The translations under genes were made by a program, and so were the position numbers. Of a stretch of 33,456 nt of DNA, positions 1 through 5,689 are shown piece after piece (the first letter of the stretch is position 1; each line of letters starts with the position of its first letter). Source of the DNA: a virus; IMG/VR virus record IMGVR_UViG_3300025108_000204, positions 1-33,456 of that record; one strand, given 5' to 3'. The notes beneath the pieces were generated by a model. The model saw only the letters and a program-made list of their open reading frames with translations, had not been told where the DNA came from and did not search any database.

Positions 1-1
1 C

Positions 2-178
2 ACAGTTGTTTTATTTACACCCCTAATGTCAGACACAAGAGTAGCAGCCCTAGCAGACTTGCTTGGGTTATTTTACATTGCTCAAACAGGTATCGTAGCA
101 GCCTACATGGGAGCTACAGCTTACATGGCAGGAAAACCTATGGGCAACAAAGTAGCAATGAAAAAGGATATGCGATAA
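2..178 (+). CDS. Membrane protein, C-terminal part only (holin-like?)
   Basis: This reading frame enters from the left edge and ends at the TAA at 176-178, so only its last 58 residues are visible. They contain a hydrophobic stretch rich in Leu, Ala, Ile and Val (about residues 12-48 of the visible part), then a short basic tail ending in KKDMR, which suits a small inner-membrane protein with a cytoplasmic C-terminus. The stop overlaps the next start (TAATG), so it is translationally linked to the following genes, and an endolysin lies 490 bases downstream. In that place a holin is plausible, and the shape is like the last helices of three-TM phage holins, but this is inference from position and hydropathy. 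The upstream part of the gene would decide it. Confidence 0.6.
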   Translation, partial: TVVLFTPLMSDTRVAALADLLGLFYIAQTGIVAAYMGATAYMAGKPMGNKVAMKKDMR

Positions 179-666
179 TGGCACGAAAAGCAGTAGGTAA
201 TGTGGGTACTCAAGCAAGACCACAAAGTTCTAGTATAATGCAACAACTAAAAAGGTTTAATCTGCACCAAGGCAAAAAAGCAAAACCTGCACCAGGTATT
301 GTTGAAAAGTCTGCAACACCAATTGCCAGAATGCCTAAAGCTGCAAAAACAGATAAACCAAAAAGTGTAGTACCTAGAGGTCCAAAAGGAATAGCACCAC
401 CACCACAACAAGATTTTATGAAAAAACGTAGGCAAATGCAACAAAAAATGCCTGGAGGTTTTACGTATGGACGTTCTGCGAGGGGAGCTATGGGTTCACG
501 AGGTAGAGCAAACCCAAAGCAATTTGGTGCACAAACCATGCAGACGCAGCAAGCATTGCCTATGCAAAGACAAGGGCAAATGAGTCTTTTAGGAAGACAG
601 TATTCTAAGGGTGGTCTTCTTAAGTCTGCCAGTAAATTAAGTACAGGTATTAAATCAGGAAAGTAA
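178..666 (+). CDS. Basic, disordered hypothetical protein with C-terminal KGG motif
   Basis: A 162-residue protein that I do not recognise. It is rich in Lys, Arg, Gln, Pro and Met, with Pro-rich stretches (APPPQQ near residue 75), and no predicted globular core, membrane segment or signal peptide. It ends with a QYSKGGLL motif about 20 residues from the C-terminus; the same aromatic-x-KGG-hydrophobic pattern recurs in several other proteins of this window. The start overlaps the stop of the gene before (TAATG) and only four bases separate it from the endolysin gene. Its basic and unfolded nature suggests nucleic-acid or virion association, but this is a guess. The antisense open frame over the same bases is a shadow. 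Confidence 0.75.
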   Translation: MARKAVGNVGTQARPQSSSIMQQLKRFNLHQGKKAKPAPGIVEKSATPIARMPKAAKTDKPKSVVPRGPKGIAPPPQQDFMKKRRQMQQKMPGGFTYGRSARGAMGSRGRANPKQFGAQTMQTQQALPMQRQGQMSLLGRQYSKGGLLKSASKLSTGIKSGK

Positions 667-670
667 GCAC

Positions 671-1138
671 ATGGCATTTAGGTTAAGTCAAAGATCTTTA
701 GATAGACTAGAGGGTGTCCACCCCCATATGACAGCAGTAGTTGAACGAGCCATCCAACTGACAGAGGTAGACTTTGGAGTGACACAGGGTGTCAGAACCT
801 TAGATGAGCAAAAGGCTAACGTAGCTGCAGGAAGATCTCAGACAATGGCTAGTAAGCATTTACTACAAGACGATGGCTTCAGCCATGCTGTAGATGTAGT
901 AGCCTACGTAGGACCAGACGTATCCTGGGAGCTAAACCTGTACGATGATATTTGTGACGCATTCAAGCAAGCAGCAGAAGAAGTTGGTTGCAGTATAAAA
1001 TGGGGAGCAGCTTGGAGTGAAGGAAGTATAAGATCTTACCCAGGCAGTGCAGAAGATGCTATGATGGCATATGTTGATCTAAGACGCAGCCAGGGACGTA
1101 GACCCTTTATCGATGCTCCCCACTTTGAGTTAATGTAG
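671..1138 (+). CDS. Endolysin, M15-type L-alanyl-D-glutamate/D-Ala peptidase
   Basis: A single-domain zinc peptidase of 155 residues, close to the length of T5-type endolysins of the VanY/M15C family, which cut the peptide stems of peptidoglycan to release progeny. The visible zinc site is complete: SKH (His63), the H-A-V-D-V-V-A-Y block (Asp75) and the final P-H-F-E-L (His151, with Glu153 beside it). The N-terminal half carries the usual helix and 'TQGVRTLDEQ' loop of the family. There is no signal peptide or membrane anchor, so it needs a holin to reach the wall. A purine-rich GGAAAG lies before the ATG, and the TAG stop overlaps the GTG of the next gene. Family assignment is secure; the exact bond cut is inferred. 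Confidence 0.9.
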   Translation: MAFRLSQRSLDRLEGVHPHMTAVVERAIQLTEVDFGVTQGVRTLDEQKANVAAGRSQTMASKHLLQDDGFSHAVDVVAYVGPDVSWELNLYDDICDAFKQAAEEVGCSIKWGAAWSEGSIRSYPGSAEDAMMAYVDLRRSQGRRPFIDAPHFELM

Positions 1139-1365
1139 TGGAAATGATAGAGTTTATAATCCAGTGGATAGGCGCACCCCTCGTCTTTGTAGTTTGGTTT
1201 CTGTTTATGAAAGCTACCAAGAACGAAAAGGATATAGCAATTTTAAATGCTCAGTATGAAGCTAACAGAGTTTCATACGACAGAGAGATGAAAGAGATGC
1301 GAGAAACTATCAAAGCAATATTTAACAAGCTAGATAGTATTGAACAATCCTTGAGAGACAAATGA
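1138..1365 (+). CDS. One-TM plus coiled-coil protein of the lysis module
   Basis: A 75-residue protein with an N-terminal hydrophobic segment (about residues 7-24, WIGAPLVFVVWFLF) followed by a charged heptad-like helix to the C-terminus (about 30-73). It starts at GTG 1138, overlapping the endolysin stop by one base; an in-frame ATG at 1144 is an alternative start. It overlaps the next gene by four bases (ATGA). A single membrane helix plus a coiled coil between an endolysin and a spanin-like lipoprotein suits an inner-membrane lysis factor: a small holin/antiholin or an XhlA-like membrane-associated factor, although XhlA has the reverse order. I cannot choose between these from sequence. 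Confidence 0.75.
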   Translation: MEMIEFIIQWIGAPLVFVVWFLFMKATKNEKDIAILNAQYEANRVSYDREMKEMRETIKAIFNKLDSIEQSLRDK

Positions 1366-1745
1366 AGTGGTTAATACTACTCCTCTTTTTATCTGGGTGT
1401 GGACTAACATCCCTACTTCCCTTTGGTGGATCTGGTGGACCTACAGTCAACAGCAATGCCCAAATAGGAAAAGAGAATAGGCAATCAGTCCTGTCTGTAG
1501 AACAGAGTGAAGAAGTATCTGCAGGTAGAGATGTAATTCAAACAGAAGTACTAAAAGAGGTTGAAACAGGTAGTGTGGAAAACCTAGATATTATAAACAC
1601 GAACATACCACCCTGGGTTATTTTACTCCTTATTCTAGGTTGGCTCTTGCCAACGCCTACAGAAATTGCTAGAGGTTTTATAAACTTTGTGCTAAGATTG
1701 TTTGGACGAAAGGATAACCCCAAGTATGACAGGTACAAAACATGA
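1362..1745 (+). CDS. Lipoprotein with C-terminal TM, u-spanin-like
   Basis: A 127-residue protein with a typical lipoprotein signal: a hydrophobic stretch of residues 4-10 followed by the lipobox L-S-G-C (Cys13). A Gly-rich linker leads to a polar Ser/Gln/Glu-rich middle (about 30-80), then a membrane helix at 84-96 (PPWVILLLILGWLLP) and a basic tail. An outer-membrane lipid anchor and an inner-membrane helix in one chain is the topology of unimolecular spanins such as T1 gp11, which fuse the two membranes in the last step of Gram-negative lysis. The periplasmic part is short and not clearly beta-rich, so the function is inferred from topology and position next to the endolysin. Similar proteins occur in other phages. 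It overlaps both neighbours by four bases. Confidence 0.75.
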   Translation: MKWLILLLFLSGCGLTSLLPFGGSGGPTVNSNAQIGKENRQSVLSVEQSEEVSAGRDVIQTEVLKEVETGSVENLDIINTNIPPWVILLLILGWLLPTPTEIARGFINFVLRLFGRKDNPKYDRYKT

Positions 1746-2059
1746 GTATACCTGAACGAGTCAAAAACAAAATGAAAGCTGTTGGCCTAAAAGGTGTCAA
1801 CAAACCTCAACGTTTAAGTGACAGCAGTGGCAAGTCACATCATGTTATGGCATCTGAAGGGGGTAAATATAAATATATTAAGTTTGGTCAGAAGGGTGTA
1901 AAAACCAATCAGACTGCAGGACAGAGAGAGGCGTTTAAGTCTCGCCACGCAAAGAACATATCAAAGGGTAAAATGTCTGCAGCATACTGGGCTGATAAAG
2001 TAAAGTGGAGTCCCTCCAAAACAAAATCACCTTCTAAGAAATGGAAAAAAGGATCGTAA
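1742..2059 (+). CDS. Small basic conserved phage protein
   Basis: A 105-residue, Lys/Ser/Gly-rich protein. Its middle, with FGQKGVK, then REAFKSRHAKNISKGK and MSAAYWADKVKW, matches a pattern I recall from small basic proteins in many marine phages and some large viruses, for which no function is established. No signal peptide or membrane segment is visible. It overlaps the spanin-like gene by four bases (ATGA) and is five bases from the next gene, so it belongs to the same transcript. The conserved RHAKN and AAYWA blocks suggest a small folded domain between flexible basic ends. Nucleic-acid binding is plausible from charge, but not shown. Confidence 0.8.
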   Translation: MSIPERVKNKMKAVGLKGVNKPQRLSDSSGKSHHVMASEGGKYKYIKFGQKGVKTNQTAGQREAFKSRHAKNISKGKMSAAYWADKVKWSPSKTKSPSKKWKKGS

Positions 2060-2063
2060 GATA

Positions 2064-2450
2064 ATGAACAAAAAACAAATCGTAGTATTCACAGCATGGA
2101 TAGGTTTTGCTTCCTTACTAGCAGCAACAACATCTTATGCCAAAGATTTTTCTGTAGCAGGACAAACACTGTCTCTTGGTGCAGACACAGACATTAATTA
2201 CACAACTGGTTCAGAAGACTGGGAATGGGAAATGACACCATCAGCAGGTTTGTCTGCTATGGGTATTGGCCTAACTATGTCTACTGACATTGATATGCTG
2301 ACTCTTGACGAAGGAGATATCTTTCAAGGTCTAGACTTTACAGCAGACTACACAGTTCCAAGCACAAACATTAGCTTGTACACTGAAGTATCTACAGATG
2401 CTGACCTAGAATTTGGTGACGTAACTGTAGGGGCTACAGTCAGCTTCTAA
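2064..2450 (+). CDS. Secreted beta-rich protein, outer-membrane-like
   Basis: A 128-residue protein with a clear Sec signal peptide: KK at residues 3-4, a hydrophobic core at 6-21 and a likely signal peptidase I site after S-Y-A (residue 26). The mature part is acidic and made of alternating polar/hydrophobic stretches typical of amphipathic beta strands. It ends in ATVSF, a C-terminal Phe with aromatic/hydrophobic alternation as in proteins recognised by the BAM machine. About 100 mature residues allow roughly eight short strands. An outer-membrane or periplasmic role is inferred; the closest functional ideas are receptor masking or superinfection blocking, but there is no direct evidence. 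Its stop shares one base with the next start (TAATG). Confidence 0.8.
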   Translation: MNKKQIVVFTAWIGFASLLAATTSYAKDFSVAGQTLSLGADTDINYTTGSEDWEWEMTPSAGLSAMGIGLTMSTDIDMLTLDEGDIFQGLDFTADYTVPSTNISLYTEVSTDADLEFGDVTVGATVSF

Positions 2451-2644
2451 TGTGGATAGCATTTATGCTCCTCTGTACTGGACCTTCTGCGTTAACTTGC
2501 GAGGTCATGGCTAAAACAGAATCAACGTTTGTTACAGAGGAAGCATGTATTCAAGAGGCATTAGTAGTAGCCAGATATTTTCAGAGCCAGGGGTATCTAG
2601 CAATACCAGAATGTAAAAAAATTAAGGTAGGATTGGGTGTGTAA
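2450..2644 (+). CDS. Small cysteine-containing, possibly exported protein
   Basis: A 64-residue protein of unknown function. The first 16 residues are hydrophobic (MWIAFMLLCTGPSALT) but lack a basic n-region, so this may be a weak signal peptide or a short membrane anchor. The rest contains three further cysteines (about residues 17, 33 and 55) and a helix ending in YFQSQGYLAIPEC. The even number of cysteines and the paired position after the secreted protein at 2064-2450 fit a disulphide-stabilised periplasmic peptide. Both ends overlap neighbours by one base (TAATG), indicating strong translational coupling. Confidence 0.7.
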   Translation: MWIAFMLLCTGPSALTCEVMAKTESTFVTEEACIQEALVVARYFQSQGYLAIPECKKIKVGLGV

Positions 2645-2994
2645 TGTCTACAGTAGAAAAAGTATCAGGGGGCTATCGTTACGGTAAAACTGGAAAAGTT
2701 TACAAAAGACGTATCGATGCTGTAAAAGCAGGTGAAAAAGCCAAAGCTAAAAAAAGCAGCACAGGTCACTCTAAAGGTGGGATGACAAAGAAGAAGACCA
2801 CTGGTATGTCTACAGGTGGATCTACTAGTAAAGTTAACGAGTCAGGTAATTATACTCAGCCCACAAAAAGAGAAAATATGTTTAAAAGAATAAAAGCAGG
2901 AGGTAAAGGCGGTAAGCCTGGTCAGTGGTCTGCTCGTAAAGCTCAGATGTTAGCCAAGCAGTATAAAGCTGCAGGAGGAGGATATAAATCATGA
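2644..2994 (+). CDS. Basic KGG protein with N-half of DUF5872-like domain
   Basis: A 116-residue Lys/Gly-rich protein. The first 30 residues form a short beta-rich module (GGYRYGKTGKVYKRR); a flexible linker with a HSKGGM motif follows. The last 45 residues (from about 70) contain RIKAGGKGGKPGQWSARKA and end in YKAAGGGYK, which I recognise as the start of the DUF5872-type domain found in phages and giant viruses. In those proteins this block is followed by a 'KSLxxW' half; here that second half is encoded by the separate gene at 3069-3332. Overlaps: TAATG with the gene before and ATGA with the 24-codon gene after. Function unknown; charge suggests nucleic-acid contact. The domain name is from memory and needs a profile search. 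Confidence 0.8.
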   Translation: MSTVEKVSGGYRYGKTGKVYKRRIDAVKAGEKAKAKKSSTGHSKGGMTKKKTTGMSTGGSTSKVNESGNYTQPTKRENMFKRIKAGGKGGKPGQWSARKAQMLAKQYKAAGGGYKS

Positions 2995-3065
2995 AAAGAT
3001 ATTTAAAAAGATTGTGGTGTGCAATTATCAATCGTAAGTGTCACCCAGAATGTGACTGCTGTTAA
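2991..3065 (+). CDS. Tiny cysteine-rich peptide (24 aa)
   Basis: A 24-codon frame with an ATGA overlap with the preceding gene, the same coupling used by most genes here, and a GGAGGAGG-type ribosome site (AGGAGGAG just upstream in 'gcaggaggaggatataaatc'). The peptide has a basic, partly hydrophobic N-half (MKRYLKRLWCAII) and ends in CHPECDCC, five cysteines in total, one near the middle and four in the last eight residues, plus one His. That is a plausible small metal-binding knuckle or a palmitoyl/disulphide tail. It fills the gap between two genes that look like halves of one domain. It is short, so it could be a leftover, but the ribosome site and overlap favour real translation. Confidence 0.5.
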   Translation: MKRYLKRLWCAIINRKCHPECDCC

Positions 3066-3068
3066 GAA

Positions 3069-3332
3069 ATGAAAGCACCTCAGAAATCGTTGAAGGATTG
3101 GGGGAAACAGAAGTGGAGAACTTCTGATGGATCTCCCTCTAAGGGTAAGAAGAGGTACTTGCCCGACAAGGCTTGGAAAGCTTTAAGTCCTGGAGAAAAG
3201 GCTGCTACTAACAAAGCCAAGGCTGCAGGAAATAAAAAAGGAAAGCAGTTTGTTGCACAGCCTAAAAAAGTAGCAAAGAAAGTTAAACCATATAGAGCTA
3301 GTAAGGGAGGTCTAGCTAGAAAGAAAAAATAG
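3069..3332 (+). CDS. Basic KGG protein with C-half of DUF5872-like domain
   Basis: An 87-residue protein, about one third Lys/Arg. It starts with KSLKDWGKQKWRTSDG and continues with KKRYLPDKAWKALSPGEKAAT and KKGKQFVAQPKKVAKK, the order I remember from the second half of DUF5872-type proteins. The first half is in the gene at 2644-2994. A C-terminal ASKGGLARKKK tail carries the KGG motif common in this phage. It lies three bases after the 24-codon cysteine-rich gene and one base before the next gene. Function unknown; DNA binding or condensation is a possibility from composition. The antisense frame over the same bases is a shadow of the Lys codons. Confidence 0.8.
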   Translation: MKAPQKSLKDWGKQKWRTSDGSPSKGKKRYLPDKAWKALSPGEKAATNKAKAAGNKKGKQFVAQPKKVAKKVKPYRASKGGLARKKK

Positions 3333-3333
3333 A

Positions 3334-4014
3334 ATGCCATTTCTTACTAGCAGCATCCCATACTTCAAAGCATGGGTACGAAGAGAATACACAAAGAACC
3401 TAGAGGAATACGAGGGTGAGTTCTTACACGCAATGGTCATAGGTGTGACCACCATGCCAAATAGAACCCTGAGTTTCCAAGTTATATTTACAGGTTGCGA
3501 GTCAGACTTTGATGACTCAGAGAATATACATGGTGGTGCAATGTGGGCAAGGATGCCTCTTACAGCACTCGTGGCAGATACCCCCCTTGAGGCTTGGCCT
3601 ACACAGCTACCACCATACTTAGCACAACCCTGGGATTGTATGTCTCATACACACTCAGTATACAAATTAGAAAGAGCTTCACCTGCTCCCTGGATAGCAA
3701 AGGTTGATGGTGAGTTCTATCCTGCAAAGTATTACTTCACTGTAGACTACACAGACAACGAAGTAGCAGACGATCCTGCTCAACATAAACAGTCTCATGT
3801 CTTAGAGTTGTTAGACGCAGGAGAATACACAGGTAACATTGTTGCGTTGCCCAATAATAGAGTGAGAGTAACTCACCCTGCTTGGTTTGAAACTGGACAA
3901 GGTGCTCCAGACTTTAAACCTAATCAGCACATATATAACTCAAAAGAAGACGTAGACTATGTATGGGATACGCAACGAGTCTTTAACAATTTGTATAGTG
4001 AGGAAGAACAATGA
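3334..4014 (+). CDS. Hypothetical protein conserved in marine phages
   Basis: A 226-residue soluble, slightly acidic protein with balanced composition that looks like a single compact fold. It is rich in Trp, Pro and Tyr, with a beta-rich first half (residues 30-60: ATTMPNRTLSFQVIFTG-like strands), a WARMPLTALV segment near 70-80, and several His in SHTHS and PAQHKQSH. No membrane segment, signal peptide or known catalytic signature was found. I recognise the general type from uncultured marine phage genomes as a conserved protein of unknown function. It overlaps the repeat-protein gene by four bases (ATGA). Its size and order among structural-type small genes make a virion component possible, but nothing here proves this. 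Confidence 0.8.
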   Translation: MPFLTSSIPYFKAWVRREYTKNLEEYEGEFLHAMVIGVTTMPNRTLSFQVIFTGCESDFDDSENIHGGAMWARMPLTALVADTPLEAWPTQLPPYLAQPWDCMSHTHSVYKLERASPAPWIAKVDGEFYPAKYYFTVDYTDNEVADDPAQHKQSHVLELLDAGEYTGNIVALPNNRVRVTHPAWFETGQGAPDFKPNQHIYNSKEDVDYVWDTQRVFNNLYSEEEQ

Positions 4015-4343
4015 AAAAGATAAAGAAAAAAGGTTACTCTAAAGGTGGAGCTAACATGAAGAAAAAAGGCTACGCAATGGGTGGAGCCAATATGAAAAAG
4101 AAGGGCTACTCTAAGGGTGGTGCTAACATGAAGAAAAAGGGTTATGCAGCAGGTGGCTTGAAAGCTCCTGGCTCAGGTAACACAGGTCTTAAGAAACTAC
4201 CTAAAGAAGTTCGTAACAACATGGGTTACATGAACAAGGGTGGAATGCCTAAAAAGAAAAAAGGTTATGCCAAGGGTGGCATGAATGACATGCGTAAGAC
4301 AGGGATGTTTTATGGTGGCATGACTAAAAAGGGTAAGAAATGA
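4011..4343 (+). CDS. Lysine/glycine repeat protein (KGYxKGGANM repeats)
   Basis: A 110-residue protein, strongly basic and without cysteine. Residues 7-54 are four tandem 12-residue units of the form KGY-[SA]-x-GG-ANM-KK, the fourth imperfect. After a short non-repeated part (about 55-78) come three more GG motifs (MNKGGMP, YAKGGMN, FYGGMTK). The chain is likely disordered, with aromatic and Lys-Gly-Gly spacers. No enzyme motif is present. It overlaps both neighbours by four bases (ATGA). The same KGG motif occurs singly in at least five other proteins of this window, so this gene looks like the concentrated form of a shared element. Roles such as DNA condensation or a docking tag are guesses. 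Confidence 0.8.
   Translation: MKKIKKKGYSKGGANMKKKGYAMGGANMKKKGYSKGGANMKKKGYAAGGLKAPGSGNTGLKKLPKEVRNNMGYMNKGGMPKKKKGYAKGGMNDMRKTGMFYGGMTKKGKK
4029..4172 (+). repeat. 36-bp tandem repeat, four units
   Basis: In-frame tandem repeat within the gene at 4011-4343. The unit is 36 bases (12 codons, Lys-Gly-Tyr-...-Met-Lys-Lys). Three units are close copies, differing mainly at third codon positions and at the Ser-Lys versus Ala-Met pair; the fourth diverges after Gly-Gly. Synonymous differences show that the copies have been kept for some time at protein level, rather than just duplicated. Confidence 0.85.
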
Positions 4344-4561
4344 AAATAGAAGATAACAAAGTAATAGATCAGTATGGTGCTGTTCTAGCTGAGTATATTC
4401 GTGGGGAGTGGCATACTAAAGACCCTGCAGTTTTAGAGTTTGTTATGAGTGAGGATAAACCTGAAAAGAAAAGAGTTCGTGCCAGAGATGAGAAGGGTAG
4501 GCTTAAAGCTGATGATCCTTCTACTCCTAATATTAACGAAGCTTGGATGCCAGAAGCATAA
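4340..4561 (+). CDS. Small acidic-basic hypothetical phage protein
   Basis: A 73-residue protein. The first 35 residues form a short beta hairpin-like region (KVIDQYGAVLAEYIRGEWHT), and the second half carries KKRVRARDEKGRLKADDPSTPNINEAW, a block that I recall from small proteins in other marine phages. No function is known to me. It overlaps the repeat-protein gene by four bases (ATGA) and is the last gene before an intergenic gap that holds a promoter candidate, so it probably ends this transcription unit. Confidence 0.8.
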   Translation: MKIEDNKVIDQYGAVLAEYIRGEWHTKDPAVLEFVMSEDKPEKKRVRARDEKGRLKADDPSTPNINEAWMPEA

Positions 4562-4566
4562 CAGGG

Positions 4567-4595
4567 TTGCAAATTTGTCACTAGTATAGTATAAC
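4567..4595 (+). promoter_or_regulatory. Sigma-70-like promoter upstream of DUF1127 gene
   Basis: TTGCAA (4567-4572), a 17-base spacer and TATAAC (4590-4595) lie in the only gap of note in the first 13 kb, 58 bases before the DUF1127 start. The -10 box is followed by TAC, giving the 9-mer TATAACTAC that also occurs at the stronger promoter at 13848-13856. A second TATAAC (near 4605) could be an alternative. Four of six bases match the -35 consensus and five of six the -10. Predicted only. Confidence 0.45.
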
Positions 4596-4652
4596 TACTA
4601 ACATATAACTATCCTTGCCTAGTTAGGGCTAACACAACAAAAGGGTAGTTAC

Positions 4653-4817
4653 ATGTTTAAAAGAATGTTCAACAGAATAGTAGAAGCAAGAACAGAGTCA
4701 GCAAGACGTAAGATTGCACGTATACAACTTAACAGAATGACTGACAGAGAACTAAAAGATTTAGGTATCGGTAGGCACGATATAGAAAGAGCTATACTCT
4801 ACGGTAAATCTATCTGA
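4653..4817 (+). CDS. DUF1127 (YjiS-like) small protein
   Basis: A 54-residue, highly basic peptide. Residues 13-50 match the DUF1127 pattern: an amphipathic Arg-rich helix (ESARRKIARIQLNRM), the T-D-R-E-L-K-D-L-G-I turn (30-39), then G-R-H-D-I-E-R-A. DUF1127 proteins are abundant in alphaproteobacteria; some have been tied to small-RNA/RNA turnover and phosphate-related phenotypes, but the biochemical role is not settled. The gene stands alone between a promoter-bearing gap and a GTG-started gene, preceded by AAAGGG at 4640-4645. Its presence in a phage suggests capture from an alphaproteobacterial host and use in takeover, for example RNA metabolism. Family call is confident; role is inference. 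Confidence 0.8.
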   Translation: MFKRMFNRIVEARTESARRKIARIQLNRMTDRELKDLGIGRHDIERAILYGKSI

Positions 4818-4869
4818 AAGAAACAAATAATTTTATTGATGATAGTAGGAGTACTTTGGGAGGAGGCTC

Positions 4870-5334
4870 GTGGACCCAGTAACAATAATTTCAGGGGCTT
4901 CTATAGCCTTCAACGCCTTGAAGAAAGGTTTTCAGGTGGGAAAGGATCTCAATGATATGAGTTCCCAACTGACGCAGTGGGCAGGTCATATGGCTGATTT
5001 AGGTCAGGCTGAGAAACAAAATAAGAACCCTCCCTGGTGGAAAGCTCTAAATGGACAGTCGATAGAAAGTGAAGCCTTGGCTATTTTCACTGCGAAGAAA
5101 AAAGCAGAATCCATGCGTCAGGAGCTAAAAGACTGGATTAGTTTTAGCATGGGGCCATCAGCCTGGGATGAGCTTGTAGCCACTGAGGGTAGAATTAGAA
5201 AACAAAAAAGAGATCAAGAGTATCGTAAAGCAGAAATACAAGAAGCAATAGTAACCTGGGGTATTACAGGTATTCTTCTTGTATCAGCAATTGGTATTCT
5301 TGTCCTCGTAGCATATATGGTGAAGAATGGCTAG
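4870..5334 (+). CDS. C-terminally anchored membrane protein next to terminase
   Basis: A 154-residue protein with a mostly helical soluble part (residues 1-125, with a WWKAL patch near 56-60 and a charged helix RIRKQKRDQEYRKAEIQ near 107-123) and one C-terminal membrane helix (about 130-150, GITGILLVSAIGILVLVAYMV). It starts with GTG 4870 after a strong AGGAGG; an in-frame stop at 4846 rules out a longer form. Proteins with the same MDPVTIxxxxxxAFNALKKG-type start occur in other uncultured marine phages, unnamed. It overlaps the small terminase gene by eight bases, so it is expressed with the packaging genes. A role at the inner membrane is inferred only from the helix. Confidence 0.8.
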   Translation: MDPVTIISGASIAFNALKKGFQVGKDLNDMSSQLTQWAGHMADLGQAEKQNKNPPWWKALNGQSIESEALAIFTAKKKAESMRQELKDWISFSMGPSAWDELVATEGRIRKQKRDQEYRKAEIQEAIVTWGITGILLVSAIGILVLVAYMVKNG

Positions 5335-5689
5335 ACAACTTACAGAAAAACAACAAAAGTTTCTTGATGTCCTTTTTGAGGAAGCAAAGGGTGATCCTGT
5401 TCAGGCTAAGAAACTAGCAGGTTATGCTGATGCTGTATCATCAACAAGTATTGTTAATGTGTTGACAGATGAGATTGCAGACCTTACAAAGAAGTTTATA
5501 GCACAATCTTCAACTAAGGCTGCGTACACTATGTTTTCTGTTATGGCTGATCCTACTGATCTAGGTGTAAAAGAAAAGATGTTAGCAGCTAAAGATATTT
5601 TAGATCGTGCAGGTTTTACTAAAACAGATAAGGTAGAAGTAAAAGCTACAGAGCCTTTATTTATTTTACCTGCGAAAGAAGATGAGTAA
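5327..5689 (+). CDS. terS: Terminase small subunit
   Basis: A 120-residue protein placed two genes upstream of the large terminase. The N-terminus (LTEKQQKFLDVLFEEAKGDPVQAKKLAGYAD) has the shape of the small-terminase HTH that reads the packaging site: a first helix containing T-x-K-Q-x-K-F, then a short turn and the 'A..AGY' helix. The middle (about 50-95) is a helical oligomerisation-type segment with KEKMLAAKDILDRAG, also usual in these proteins, and the end is short and acidic. TerS forms a ring that selects viral DNA and stimulates the TerL motor. Family assignment rests on these patterns and gene order. Overlaps by eight bases on both sides. Confidence 0.8.
   Translation: MARQLTEKQQKFLDVLFEEAKGDPVQAKKLAGYADAVSSTSIVNVLTDEIADLTKKFIAQSSTKAAYTMFSVMADPTDLGVKEKMLAAKDILDRAGFTKTDKVEVKATEPLFILPAKEDE

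Noticed and set aside
210-677. 155-residue minus-strand open frame opposite the basic protein
   Set aside because: Composition (Cys, Leu, Pro, Phe) is what one expects from reading Lys/Gln/Gly codons backwards; the plus frame has the coupled start and stop.
4011-4343. Assignment of the repeat protein to the bacterial stress-induced KGG family
   Set aside because: Only the Lys-Gly-Gly triplet is shared; the spacing and surrounding residues of that family are absent.
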